A DNA stretch of 64,000 nt, from the NCBI RefSeq assembly GCF_900184995.1, contig NZ_LT860099.1:1204269-1268268 (forward strand), written 5' to 3'. Shown piece by piece: positions 53,121-62,080 of this stretch. Position 1 is the first letter of the stretch. Each line of letters opens with the position of its first letter. The stretch comes from Konateibacter massiliensis. GTDB lineage: Bacteria > Bacillota > Clostridia > Lachnospirales > Lachnospiraceae. A model generated the notes under the pieces. It had not been told where the DNA came from and ran no database searches. It worked only from the letters and a program-made list of their open reading frames with translations. Position numbers and translations under genes: made by a program.

Positions 53121-53597
53121 TTATTTGTTCTTCAATTTTACCGGTATAAAGGTTTCCATTTGCGCCCATCCCTGCGCTTTGATAATATCTGCTGGCGTAA
53201 TGATGTGCCCCATTGCATAATGATTCTGACGGATGTCCAGCATTAAAACCTCTGAATTTTCAATATATTTCATTGCTTCCTTATACAATTTTTCATTCGT
53301 TTCTTCATCACCGTCTTTGTAGGCATAGGTTAAATAGTAGCCGCCTTCAAAATCAATTACCTCATTCCCTCCATCATCCATATCTTCACTCAATGCCCAT
53401 ATCCACACCATGCCTTGTTTTTCCTCATCAAAATATAAGAAATCACGGGGCATAAAACGATCTCTATCACATGGTATGATAGCTGAAAAATACTTATCAA
53501 ATTTTCCCAAAACACCTTCGGGTGAAAAATCAAAATCTTTATCTACCCCTGATGATGCCGCCTTAAAGTCCGGTAATGATATAATCCTAAATTCCAT
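53121..53597 (-). CDS. GyrI-like/effector-binding domain protein
   Basis: 158 residues with no DNA-binding helix. FRIISLPDFKAASSGVDKDF at the N-terminus and FEGGYYLTYAYKDGDEETNE in the middle fit the GyrI-like small-molecule binding fold found at the end of MerR/AraC regulators. Stand-alone versions are often annotated as AraC regulators. AGGAGGGG precedes the ATG. It is a single gene. Confidence 0.7.
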   Translation of the reverse strand: MEFRIISLPDFKAASSGVDKDFDFSPEGVLGKFDKYFSAIIPCDRDRFMPRDFLYFDEEKQGMVWIWALSEDMDDGGNEVIDFEGGYYLTYAYKDGDEETNEKLYKEAMKYIENSEVLMLDIRQNHYAMGHIITPADIIKAQGWAQMETFIPVKLKNK

Positions 53598-53689
53598 AAT
53601 AACCCCTCCTAGTTATATTTATAATCTATCTGACAAATTAACAAAGTGTCCATTTTATTTTAGAAGCTTAATTTCAAAAAAGTTCTCTA

Positions 53690-53995
53690 CTATTCTTTTG
53701 AAATCAAAAATATCTTTTTATCAAATCCGCCTCGCTCCACATGTTTCTTCTGATATGCCTCCTGCAAAGCTTTTTTTGAATAACCTCTTGCCTTGCATAT
53801 TGCATATATAACTTCCAGTATATCCGCAAGCTCTCCTAGTGATTTATCCTGTTGGTATTCGAATGCCTCCTCCATAAGTTTTTGGTCTAATGCACAAATA
53901 TACTCCTCTTCATTCATTATTTTATAATTAGTTTTATATCCTTCCTTTTCTATTATTTGTGGTATCCTATTACGTACTAATTTGTTAAAATTCAT
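53690..53995 (-). CDS. MazG-like nucleotide pyrophosphohydrolase
   Basis: 101 residues. LVRNRIPQIIEKEG at the start and the EExxE-type metal motif KLMEEAFEYQQ followed by ELADILEVIYAIC fit the phosphoribosyl-ATP pyrophosphatase/MazG-like all-alpha fold. It would hydrolyse a (d)NTP to monophosphate and PPi. GGAGGGG precedes the ATG. A 39-codon open stretch upstream (54020-54140, ending RGWLKKN) is unrecognised and may be a decayed gene end. Confidence 0.8.
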   Translation of the reverse strand: MNFNKLVRNRIPQIIEKEGYKTNYKIMNEEEYICALDQKLMEEAFEYQQDKSLGELADILEVIYAICKARGYSKKALQEAYQKKHVERGGFDKKIFLISKE

Positions 53996-54374
53996 TAATG
54001 ATTACCTTCCCCTCCAAATTCAGTTTTTCTTTAGCCATCCTCTGAAATCGTTTGATTTTACTGGAATTCTCGGCAATTTGTTTTTCTTTATTTTTGTTCT
54101 TGCCCGCCGAACAAGGAATTTTTTATGATACCCTGTTGTTTACATCGACATTAAAAGCCGAAACACTACCATTCAATTTATATTTATGGTTTTCTAATAT
54201 TACCATTTAATGAATTGCTACGCTGTTAAGCTTCATCAACCGTTCCCGCTGCAGCAAACCATCTTCTCTCAATACCCCATTGATGTTTTCCATATTAGAC
54301 AGACAAATCAATTCATTTATGCTGGCATAATCTCTGATACTTTCAGCATTATCGGTTTTTTCATTATGCCATTG

Positions 54375-54893
54375 CTATTCCTCCATAACTTTTTTAACCA
54401 AAGAATACATTTTCATATCCAGTACTTTACCGTTTTTGACTGCATTACTTCGGAGAAGTCCTTCAAATTGAAAACCTGCTTTTTCAAGCACATGGCATGA
54501 GGCGGTATTATAAGCAAATGGCTCTGCAAATATTCTAATAATATCTGTATGCTCAAATATATAACTGCAAGTCTGTTTTACCCCATTTGTTCCTATCCCT
54601 TTTCCCCAGTATTGCTCGCTAATATAATAACCCATTTCAGCAGTTCTGAAATGAATATTATCACATCGAAAAACACCAATACTCCCAACAGCTTGATTGT
54701 TAATAGTTATTGCAAAAGCAAAAGTTTTTGTTTTATCAGCTGAACGCATTGCAGTTATATATTCTTCGGCATCTTTTACTGTATACGGATATGGCAATCC
54801 GTCACGCAAATTATTCAGAATATTCTTATTATTCAACATTTCTGCTAAATTGTCGGCATCTTTTATATTCCATTCTCTGATAGAAGTTTCCAT
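54375..54893 (-). CDS. GNAT-family N-acetyltransferase (RimJ/RimL-like)
   Basis: 172 residues from the ATG at 54893 (GGGGGG upstream). SIREWNIKDADNLAEMLNN opens the GNAT fold, and QYWGKGIGTNGVKQTCSYIF is the acetyl-CoA pyrophosphate loop (R/Q-x-x-G-x-G). SCHVLEKAGFQFEGLLRSNA is typical of RimJ/RimL. Substrate unknown. It is a single gene; between it and the MazG-like gene (53996-54374) nothing else can be supported. Confidence 0.85.
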   Translation of the reverse strand: METSIREWNIKDADNLAEMLNNKNILNNLRDGLPYPYTVKDAEEYITAMRSADKTKTFAFAITINNQAVGSIGVFRCDNIHFRTAEMGYYISEQYWGKGIGTNGVKQTCSYIFEHTDIIRIFAEPFAYNTASCHVLEKAGFQFEGLLRSNAVKNGKVLDMKMYSLVKKVMEE

Positions 54894-55086
54894 GTCTAAG
54901 TCCCCCCCTTTTAATCCAGACATTCCTCTGTAAAGTAGTGCTAATTATAATCCAGAATACCTCAAAAAAACAACAAGGAAATTTGATAGCAAATAGCATT
55001 TGTTTCCAGTTTTTCTTACCCTCGATTTTCCTCTTATAAGACTTGCAGACAGCGAGAACAAAATGTAAAATCAAGTAGATCCAGTT

Positions 55087-55863
55087 TCATATAAATCTAT
55101 CGTATCTTAATGCTTCCAGTCTTTTAGCTTTTTCAAAAGCTTCATATAAAAATTCTTCTGCAGATAAATCCTTGTACTCCCAGTTCATGGGCTCTAGTGC
55201 AGTCGCGCCTGAATAATTCGTTTCTGCAATTTTTTTCATAATTACATCCCAATCAATCGTACCATCAAAGGGTAACTGATGTTGGGCATAACTTCCCCCA
55301 TTATCATGTAAGTGCAGAGCCATCAATCGGGACCCATACATAGATAATAAATCATCGCTCAAATTGTAATTGTTGTGATGGCAACAGTCATAACAGAAGC
55401 CGATATTCGGAGAGTCCACTTGCTCTAATACATATGACAAATTTGCAAAGTTATGTAAGTTTTCCAATGCAACATTGACTCCAAGCCGCCCAGCTTTTTC
55501 AGCTATTCTATTTATTCTATATAGTCCTAATGCATTACATGGATGTTTTTCGTCAGGCAAATGTACCACCATTGTAGGAATTTCAAATTCGGCACAATCT
55601 GAAATACACTGCAAGTAACAATCCATCAAGGCTTCACCGTTTAGGTTATCCATCCAGAGACTATTTTGGTCTTGAATTGGAGTGTGGATATTTTCTAAAA
55701 AAAGGTCTGCATCTCGTGCGATTTGCGGTCCATTACGATAATCATTACGACCAAACCCTTCACTCCACCATAATAAAACACCATCAAATCCAGCCTTTTT
55801 TATAAGCTGATAACGTTTCTTTATAGGCAATTCATATCCAAACCAATCATAGATTGTAATCAT
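55087..55863 (-). CDS. Sugar phosphate isomerase/epimerase-like TIM barrel
   Basis: 258 residues from the ATG at 55863 (GGGGAG upstream). It has the xylose-isomerase-like AP-endonuclease-2 fold: VNVALENLHNF, IGFCYDCCHHN, ALHLHDN and a late ATALEPMNWE give metal ligands Glu, Asp, His and Glu. Members isomerise or epimerise sugars or act on inositol intermediates. It overlaps nothing, and follows the DUF1905 gene by 26 bp. The substrate cannot be named. Confidence 0.8.
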   Translation of the reverse strand: MITIYDWFGYELPIKKRYQLIKKAGFDGVLLWWSEGFGRNDYRNGPQIARDADLFLENIHTPIQDQNSLWMDNLNGEALMDCYLQCISDCAEFEIPTMVVHLPDEKHPCNALGLYRINRIAEKAGRLGVNVALENLHNFANLSYVLEQVDSPNIGFCYDCCHHNNYNLSDDLLSMYGSRLMALHLHDNGGSYAQHQLPFDGTIDWDVIMKKIAETNYSGATALEPMNWEYKDLSAEEFLYEAFEKAKRLEALRYDRFI

Positions 55864-55889
55864 AATACAATTCTCCCCTTTGTTGTTTT

Positions 55890-56165
55890 TTAACTTTTCT
55901 CTCGCTCCCAAAATGTCACATGAACGGTATCCCCTATTTGTTTTCCGATTTTTGATCGAATGTCCTTCCGCAAACCAATAATGTGACCTGGTGTTCCCAT
56001 TCTCACAACCTGTCCATCATACGGTTCACCGTCAAATGTTGCATGAACAAGCACACGCCCTTTGCCAAACTCTGCTTTTATATCAAACGGTATTTCTACA
56101 TATGCTCCGTCTATATCCGGAACCTTATGAATAACTGCGTCAAATTCATATATTTTAGGCTCCAT
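55890..56165 (-). CDS. DUF1905-domain protein
   Basis: 91 residues. [20 protein letters not shown] at the start and [20 protein letters not shown] in the middle match the DUF1905 beta-barrel family, usually found alone or before a YdeI-like domain. AAGGAG precedes the ATG. The function is unknown. It is probably co-transcribed with the PNPOx-like and TIM-barrel genes. Confidence 0.85.
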   Translation of the reverse strand: MEPKIYEFDAVIHKVPDIDGAYVEIPFDIKAEFGKGRVLVHATFDGEPYDGQVVRMGTPGHIIGLRKDIRSKIGKQIGDTVHVTFWEREKS

Positions 56166-56195
56166 AAAATTTCTCCTTTCACTCAGTAATAAATG

Positions 56196-56651
56196 CTATA
56201 TTCCTTTATATTCTTCTATCAGATAACTCTCTTTTTCTACATCCATCATCTCCATATAGGGCGCACTCCCTTTATACACCCATCTTTCAATATAGGTCGG
56301 CGTAACCATAAAAAGACGTTCATTATCAAGTGAAGTATACGCATTATATGAGCCTTGGAAACACTCTTTAAAACTATTGCAAAAGTTACTGTTGTCCAGA
56401 GGATGCCCCAGCTCCTTGCACACACCTTCAATTTGTATGTTATCAATACATAATGCAACATTGGGATTATTCAATATTTGCTTGTATTTTCTAAGCATTT
56501 TATCTGTTTGAAAATAAAAAATACCATCTAATTGAACAACGCTCATCATTCTTGAGGTTACTTTATCATTCTCAGAAGTAGATAAAACCATTTTTCTTCC
56601 TTTTCCAAACTCCTCCAAAAATGCTTGAAATTTTTCTTTAAAAATATCCAT
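56196..56651 (-). CDS. Pyridoxamine 5'-phosphate oxidase-like flavin protein
   Basis: 151 residues of the split beta-barrel fold. RKMVLSTSENDKVTSRMMSV at about 18-37 and FYFQTDKMLRKYKQI in the middle are typical of PNPOx-like/general stress FMN proteins. GGGAGG precedes the ATG. The substrate is unknown. Together with the next two genes it may form a small operon. Confidence 0.85.
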   Translation of the reverse strand: MDIFKEKFQAFLEEFGKGRKMVLSTSENDKVTSRMMSVVQLDGIFYFQTDKMLRKYKQILNNPNVALCIDNIQIEGVCKELGHPLDNSNFCNSFKECFQGSYNAYTSLDNERLFMVTPTYIERWVYKGSAPYMEMMDVEKESYLIEEYKGI

Positions 56652-56716
56652 TTAATCTTTCCTCCCAAAATTGGAATTTGCCAGTTTCATGTTATACTCA
56701 TAATACATAGTGCATA

Positions 56717-56944
56717 TTACTTTTTTGCTTTTATATATAATATAAGAGATAATATCAAGCATATTGCAGTTGGAGGTAAAAACAATACACTGTTAATTAA
56801 AGCATCAAGATCAGCCCCCGCAGAAGCATAGGGATTATACTCTTGAATATTGTAAATATAAAATAAGCCTCCAAAATAACACATTAATAATAGAATTCCA
56901 ATTCCAAGTAAAATTTTTGACCCTATATTTTTTTTCATCTTCAT
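56717..56944 (-). CDS. Small two-helix membrane protein, unknown function
   Basis: 75 residues from the ATG at 56944, 7 bp after AGGAGG. A transmembrane helix at about 9-31 (ILLGIGILLLMCYFGGLFYI), an acidic loop (NPYASAGADLDAL), then a second helix (FLPPTAICLILSLILYI). No known family. It lies 65 bp before the PNPOx-like gene. Confidence 0.6.
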   Translation of the reverse strand: MKMKKNIGSKILLGIGILLLMCYFGGLFYIYNIQEYNPYASAGADLDALINSVLFLPPTAICLILSLILYIKAKK

Positions 56945-57038
56945 TTGGCAACCTCCTGCACCTAATATAAATAATCCGAAGTTCAAAACCAGTCGATAAC
57001 TTTCAAATCTGCCGTGTTCCTGTTACACTCCTAATACG

Positions 57039-57818
57039 CTATGATATTCTAATATTCCCCTGCAAATACAAAGTAGCTTTGCCTGCAATGATTACCCTAT
57101 CGTTTTGGTATTCGCAATAAAGTGTCCCGCCTCTTTTTGAAAGCTGTTTTGCAACCATTTTCTCCTTTTTTAATTTTTGTGCCCAAAAAGGGATTAGCGT
57201 GGAATGAGATGATCCTGTGACGGGATCTTCTGGAATCCCGGCATTAGGGGCAAAAAATCTTGAAACAAAATCTACTTCCTTACCTTTTGCCGTTACTATA
57301 AGTGCAAAACAATCAGGTAGTTTTGAAATTAAGCTTAAATCAGGCTGTAAATCCCTCACCTGCTTTTCAGAGTCAACTAATACAAGCATATCACGAGATA
57401 AATGAGCTTCCTGTACTGGTACGCCAATTGCTTGTTCCATGAGTTGTGTGACCGAAATCGGTATCGGCATCCTCGCAGGAAAATCCATTTCAAATAAGTC
57501 AACTTTTTTCTCAACCGACAGTATGCCGCTCATAGTATGAAAAACCATTTTCACCGCGGAGTTATCAATAAAGTTGGAGATAACAAAGGCAGCTGCCAGT
57601 GTAGCATGGCCGCATAAATCAATTTCTGTTTCCGGTGAGAACCACCGCAAATCGTAATAATCCTTGCGCTTAACAACAAAGGCAGTTTCCGCAAGATTGT
57701 TTTCTGAAGCTATGCTCTGCATAATATCATCGTCAAGCCACTCATCAAGTAGGCAAACACCTGCTTGATTTCCTTTAAAAAGTTCATCGGTAAACGCATC
57801 TATAATATAATATTTCAA
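57039..57818 (-). CDS. PhzF-family isomerase-like protein
   Basis: 259 residues starting at TTG (57818), with AAGGAGG about 10 bp upstream. DAFTDELFKGNQAGVCLLDE carries the PhzF GNxA/V motif, NLAETAFV the catalytic Glu, and ETEIDLCGHATLAAAFV the conserved GHATL motif; PEDPVTGSSHSTLIPFW completes it. PhzF-like enzymes isomerise small acids; this is not evidence of phenazine production. It is a single gene. Confidence 0.88.
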   Translation of the reverse strand: MKYYIIDAFTDELFKGNQAGVCLLDEWLDDDIMQSIASENNLAETAFVVKRKDYYDLRWFSPETEIDLCGHATLAAAFVISNFIDNSAVKMVFHTMSGILSVEKKVDLFEMDFPARMPIPISVTQLMEQAIGVPVQEAHLSRDMLVLVDSEKQVRDLQPDLSLISKLPDCFALIVTAKGKEVDFVSRFFAPNAGIPEDPVTGSSHSTLIPFWAQKLKKEKMVAKQLSKRGGTLYCEYQNDRVIIAGKATLYLQGNIRIS

Positions 57819-57948
57819 AACGATACTCCCTCCTTCTAAGATAAATAATTAATAGCTAAGCCACCCTGATATATACCATTTTTTCAGTCCGATAAATTCT
57901 AATTAATAACTATATATAAATGATTTAAGCAGAATTAATTTTCATAGC

Positions 57949-58623
57949 CTACATCTCCAAAAAATTCACTACATCAAGCGGTTTTTCTATTTGGAAGAAG
58001 TCATGCTTTCGCTTTGAAGGTTGTGTTGTTCCTTCTTGCAAATACCAAGCTGCTTGAGCTGCTTTCATTCCGAGTCTTCTGGCAGTCTCCAGCTCATTAC
58101 TGCCTCCGTCTCCAACATATATACATTCCTCTGTCTTCACAGAAAAGCCATCCATACATCTTTGGAAAATCTCTGCATCTGGCTTTTGAATCCCCTGTTC
58201 ATATGAAAGATAAATATCGTCAAAATATTGAAACAGTTCACTTCTTCGTATAACATCCGCTTCTTCTGAAAAACAATTACTTATTAATCCGATTAAAAGC
58301 CCTTTTTTTCTCAATGTTGAAAGCATTGGAATAATTTCAGAATGTAAATGTCTAAAACACTCTTCCTTGGTCGCTATACGTTTTTCTACAATTTCCTTTA
58401 AAAGCATTTCGGAGTAACAGTGATTCTCTCGGAGAATCATTTCCAATACCTCCTCCAATGTTAATTTCCCTGTAGAGCGCTCATGTTCAGTCAGACACCA
58501 AAGTGACTGAAATTTATCTTCTGAAATCCCTGCATCCTCCGCCATTTGTGCTCCAAAATATAGTGGACTATGATAATGAGTAATCAGCGTTTCGAACATA
58601 TCAAAAATTACTGCTCGTGTCAT
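57949..58623 (-). CDS. HAD-superfamily hydrolase
   Basis: 224 residues from the ATG at 58623 (GGGGAGG upstream). Motif I is IFDMFETLIT: the expected DxDxT position reads D-M-F, so the second Asp is replaced by Phe. Motif II is LISNC, and motif IV is IYVGDGGSNELETARRLG. This usually is a phosphatase of the YjjG/phosphoglycolate class. Loss of the second aspartate, the general acid/base, may lower activity or indicate a dehalogenase-like chemistry. Its leader contains the dispersed 82-bp repeat. Confidence 0.82.
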   Translation of the reverse strand: MTRAVIFDMFETLITHYHSPLYFGAQMAEDAGISEDKFQSLWCLTEHERSTGKLTLEEVLEMILRENHCYSEMLLKEIVEKRIATKEECFRHLHSEIIPMLSTLRKKGLLIGLISNCFSEEADVIRRSELFQYFDDIYLSYEQGIQKPDAEIFQRCMDGFSVKTEECIYVGDGGSNELETARRLGMKAAQAAWYLQEGTTQPSKRKHDFFQIEKPLDVVNFLEM

Positions 58624-58643
58624 TATTTTTCCTCCCCACAAAT

Positions 58644-58725
58644 TCCTGTTTGTCTGTACGTTATATAAATAATTGGTATCAAATAATATCTTATTAATGA
58701 TTGTTTATAAATATAATGCGAAGTT
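58644..58725. repeat. Dispersed 82-bp intergenic repeat, copy B
   Basis: Nearly identical to 10748-10829, over 47 kb away. On the minus strand it lies just upstream of the GGGGAGG site of the HAD gene and again covers the promoter/leader zone. Confidence 0.75.
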
Positions 58726-58751
58726 CAAAATTCCCCACAAATTGAAATTTG

Positions 58752-59603
58752 TCAATCACTAAATATTTTGATGTCCGCAAACATTTTGTGCAGTTTATGC
58801 TCATCAAATGGAAGATATTCTGCTATTGAAAATCCGACAACATCGGAATTCTCGGTTATAAACTTCAGTACGCCAGAAAGCTTCTCCATCGTCATCCTTC
58901 CGCTGCCGCTGCCATCTCCAACCAGCTCTTGGTTTGCAAAATAGGTAGAGTGAAATAAGCCTGCATCCAACACATCAACATCAAGATGAATCAATATGTG
59001 GTCAAAATGACATAAGAAATTCTTGATTTCATCATCTGATATAAACGCCTGTGTCTGCACTTTGTAATCTACATCCATATCTTTTAGAAACTTCTCCTGA
59101 TAACTGTGCAGGTCTTGTAATCCAACATACAAAATCTCATCAGCTCTGAATTTTTTGTTCTTCATCAGACCAGAAAGTGCATTGTTCCCATGACCCATGA
59201 GCGAGCCAAGTACCATAGCATGGGCATTTGGATATCCGTCCTTCACAGTTGATATATCTGGATGAGCATCAATCCAGATAATACCAACATTATCGTAAAT
59301 TCCATGCAGATAATCAAAAGGAGCTTGTGAAACAATGCAATTACCACCAATTGTGATAATCCTATCCGGTTTGGCATCCTCAATAACTTCAGTCGCCTTC
59401 TTTATGCCTGCTATAACCTCATCCTTAGCATAAACTCCATCTGTTACACTGCGTTCCTTCCCGTCGGGCGGAGCAATTTTTACTTTCAGCAAGGGTTGGT
59501 GTTCATTTTCGGGAAGAATATGTGCAAGCAGATTTGCACCGAAATAATATGTTTCTAATCCACCGCTTAAATAATCTGGGTACAGTAACCTAATTGTTTT
59601 CAT
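58752..59603 (-). CDS. Arginase/agmatinase-family protein with altered metal motif
   Basis: 283 residues of the ureohydrolase fold. The normal GGDHS metal motif reads GGNCIVS, DAHPD is WIDAHPDISTVKDG, and DVDVLD is HLDVDVLDAG. Thus the first Asp-His ligands are replaced by Asn-Cys. Binuclear Mn2+ binding may be altered, so the substrate may not be arginine or agmatine. The MTMEKLSGVLKF and GFSIAEYLP segments are family-typical. AAGGAGAG precedes the ATG. Confidence 0.78.
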   Translation of the reverse strand: MKTIRLLYPDYLSGGLETYYFGANLLAHILPENEHQPLLKVKIAPPDGKERSVTDGVYAKDEVIAGIKKATEVIEDAKPDRIITIGGNCIVSQAPFDYLHGIYDNVGIIWIDAHPDISTVKDGYPNAHAMVLGSLMGHGNNALSGLMKNKKFRADEILYVGLQDLHSYQEKFLKDMDVDYKVQTQAFISDDEIKNFLCHFDHILIHLDVDVLDAGLFHSTYFANQELVGDGSGSGRMTMEKLSGVLKFITENSDVVGFSIAEYLPFDEHKLHKMFADIKIFSD

Positions 59604-59616
59604 ATGTTCTCTCCTT

Positions 59617-59644
59617 TTAATGACTGCTTATAAATATAATGGAA
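59617..59644. repeat. Partial copy of the dispersed intergenic repeat
   Basis: TTAATGACTGCTTATAAATA and the next few bases match the distal part of copies A and B with one or two differences, directly upstream of the arginase-like gene. Confidence 0.4.
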
Positions 59645-59811
59645 AATTTAACTATTAGAGCATTTTAGGTTTTCTATCTATTAAAAAATCAAATAGAATT
59701 TTACCACTAAATTATAGCACCCTTCCCTTTTATTTGTCACCATAATTTAAGGGCATGACGTTAGCCATACCCTTAAGTTCCTTTATATCTGAGAAAAGTT
59801 CTCTAGATATC

Positions 59812-60993
59812 CTATGCAGTTTTCATCCTATTACTTCCCGCAATCCCGGCAAGAAGCACAATCGGGAACACAATTGCTGCCAATATTCCCACTCTCAAAT
59901 TATCTCCAAACTGCCCTGATACAATACCCACAACTGTTGGGCCGCCAAGACATCCCAGATCACCTGCCAATGCCATAAGAGAAAACATTGCCGTTCCTCC
60001 TCTGCTTATCGAAGCGGCTGCCTTACTGAACGTTCCCGGCCACATAATGCCGACGGAAAGCCCGCACACGGCACAGCCGATAAGTCCAAATACCGGTATC
60101 GGCACAAACGCAATACACAGATAGGAGGCAATACAAAGCAAGGTGCTTAAATACATAAAACGATCCAGATTTATTTTTTCACCGTACTTGCCATAGAAAA
60201 CTCTTGATATTCCCATCATAATCGCAAATGTCATCGGTCCTGCCAAATCACCGATTGTCTTACTGATGCCAAGTCCTTTTTCTGCAAAGGTGGATGCCCA
60301 CTGGCTCACTGACTGTTCAGATGCACCGGAGCATACCATCATGACAATGAGAAGAAGAAATATTTTTTTCGAAAGAAGTTCCTTTAATGTAAGTCCCTGT
60401 TCTCCTTCCTCTATCAGGGAAGCAATCGGTACTTTTGCAAACAACAGTGCATTTGCAAGCGGAATAAGTGCCCAGAGTACAGCAAGCACACGCCAGTTGG
60501 CAATGCCGAACACACCAAAGTAGAGTGTGGAAAGCAGCACAACACCTACGTGCCCCCAACAATAAAAGGAATGTAACAGACTCATCGCCTTTTCTTTGTT
60601 ATCTGTCGGGCATGCCTCCACAATAGGGCTCACAAGAGTTTCCAGCAACCCTCCGCCCAAAGCGTATACCATAACAGCTATCAAAAGTCCCACAAACGGA
60701 TCGCCTAACATTCCCGGCAGCACCGTGAGCAATATTAATCCGGATGCCGCAGAGATATGTGCAATCAGCATCGAAACGCGATATCCGATTTTATCCACAA
60801 CTACAACGGAGAGCAAGTCCACAAGCAACTGAATGGCAAAATTGATGGTGACCAGCATTGTGATTTTGGTCAGCGGAATGCCATAGCTTGACTGGAAGGT
60901 CAAAAACAGCAACGGAACAAAATTATTTATGATTGCCTGCACAATATAGCCGATAAAACAGGCGTAGACAGTTTTATTATACTTATTTTTCAT
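59812..60993 (-). CDS. MFS transporter
   Basis: 393 residues from the ATG at 60993, where AGGAGA lies upstream; a longer upstream frame is rejected. About 12 helices. The MFS motif A-like loop is VVVDKIGYRVSM, and GLSVGIMWPGTFSKAAASIS in the second half resembles the fucose/YbfB-like sugar and drug transporters. It is divergent from the AraC gene, 185 bp between starts, which probably regulates it. Confidence 0.85.
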   Translation of the reverse strand: MKNKYNKTVYACFIGYIVQAIINNFVPLLFLTFQSSYGIPLTKITMLVTINFAIQLLVDLLSVVVVDKIGYRVSMLIAHISAASGLILLTVLPGMLGDPFVGLLIAVMVYALGGGLLETLVSPIVEACPTDNKEKAMSLLHSFYCWGHVGVVLLSTLYFGVFGIANWRVLAVLWALIPLANALLFAKVPIASLIEEGEQGLTLKELLSKKIFLLLIVMMVCSGASEQSVSQWASTFAEKGLGISKTIGDLAGPMTFAIMMGISRVFYGKYGEKINLDRFMYLSTLLCIASYLCIAFVPIPVFGLIGCAVCGLSVGIMWPGTFSKAAASISRGGTAMFSLMALAGDLGCLGGPTVVGIVSGQFGDNLRVGILAAIVFPIVLLAGIAGSNRMKTA

Positions 60994-61177
60994 TGAAAGT
61001 TCTCCTAATCTTTTCTTGCCGGCTAATTCAGTAACAGCGTTACGAATTACATCTTTCAAGCTTGAAAGGCTGACTAGTAGCATTATATCACAAACACTTC
61101 CTCACTTATCTATACTTTTTCGTCAAAACATGATATAATATCGCCAAATATTATTTTATTGGGAAAGGGTGAAAAGC

Positions 61178-62080
61178 ATGCAGATTTTTGAGATTGTCAC
61201 GGATGATACTTTAAGGGAAACTCTTGCACACGGAACAACAGAGTTTCCGTTTGAATACTATTTTGATGATATCAAAAAATATGATAAGCAATACGTGGAG
61301 TGGCACTGGCATAATGAATTTGAATTTTGTTCCGTAGAAAAGGGACCGATTGATCTATTAGTCGGACAAGAGCGCATCCGCATGCAGGAGGGAGACGGAA
61401 TATTTATTAACAGCGGCATCATCCACCGCTTTGAAGCTCCTCAGGAGGGCTTGATGCCGAATATTTTGTTTGCTCCTGAGTTTATTGCCGCAAAGCACAC
61501 CGCAATTTATAAAAACTATATTGCTCCGATTGCACTTTCCAAATGCAGCTATATCATGTTACACCGCAATGTTTCATGGCAATGCACGATTTTAGATTTA
61601 TTAGATATTATATATGAAAAGGCACAAAAGCCTGTACCTATGGGGGAGCTTTTTATTCAAAATCTGGTCTCCAAGCTATGGTTGGAGCTTTTTCCAAATA
61701 TTCACGACTCTCTTTCTATGCCGGAGGACAGTAAAAATGCAAGAACACAGGCGCGTCTGCAAATTATGCTGCATTTTATCCATGAGCACTACGCGGAGAA
61801 AATCACACTTGAGGAGATTGCCAACTCTGCTAACATAAGCAAAAGTGAGGCTCTTCGTTGCTTTCGTTTTGGAGTTTGGACCACACCTGTGGATTATCTC
61901 ATTCAATATCGCCTTAACCGCGCAAAGGAGCTGCTTCTATCGACCAAAAGCTCAGTCACAGAAATTGCCTTGGAAACAGGATTTGAAAATGCCGGCTATT
62001 TTGACCGGATATTCAAGAAAAACTTCTCTGTTACCCCGACAAAATACCGGCATGATTCCTCTTTATTTGGATGGCATTAA
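61178..62080 (+). CDS. AraC-family regulator divergent from the MFS transporter
   Basis: 300 residues from the ATG at 61178 (AAAGGG upstream; a GTG three codons earlier is less likely). The N-terminal cupin (WHWHNEFEFCSVEKGPIDLL) binds the effector. The AraC double helix-turn-helix follows (TLEEIANSANISKSEALRCF and VTEIALETGFENAGYFDRIF), ending TPTKYRH. Its likely target is the divergent MFS gene. It overlaps the convergent AIM24-like gene by 18 bp. Confidence 0.88.
   Translation: MQIFEIVTDDTLRETLAHGTTEFPFEYYFDDIKKYDKQYVEWHWHNEFEFCSVEKGPIDLLVGQERIRMQEGDGIFINSGIIHRFEAPQEGLMPNILFAPEFIAAKHTAIYKNYIAPIALSKCSYIMLHRNVSWQCTILDLLDIIYEKAQKPVPMGELFIQNLVSKLWLELFPNIHDSLSMPEDSKNARTQARLQIMLHFIHEHYAEKITLEEIANSANISKSEALRCFRFGVWTTPVDYLIQYRLNRAKELLLSTKSSVTEIALETGFENAGYFDRIFKKNFSVTPTKYRHDSSLFGWH

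Noticed and set aside
57039-57818. Phenazine biosynthesis
   Set aside because: PhzF-like proteins are common in non-phenazine producers, and no other phz gene is present.
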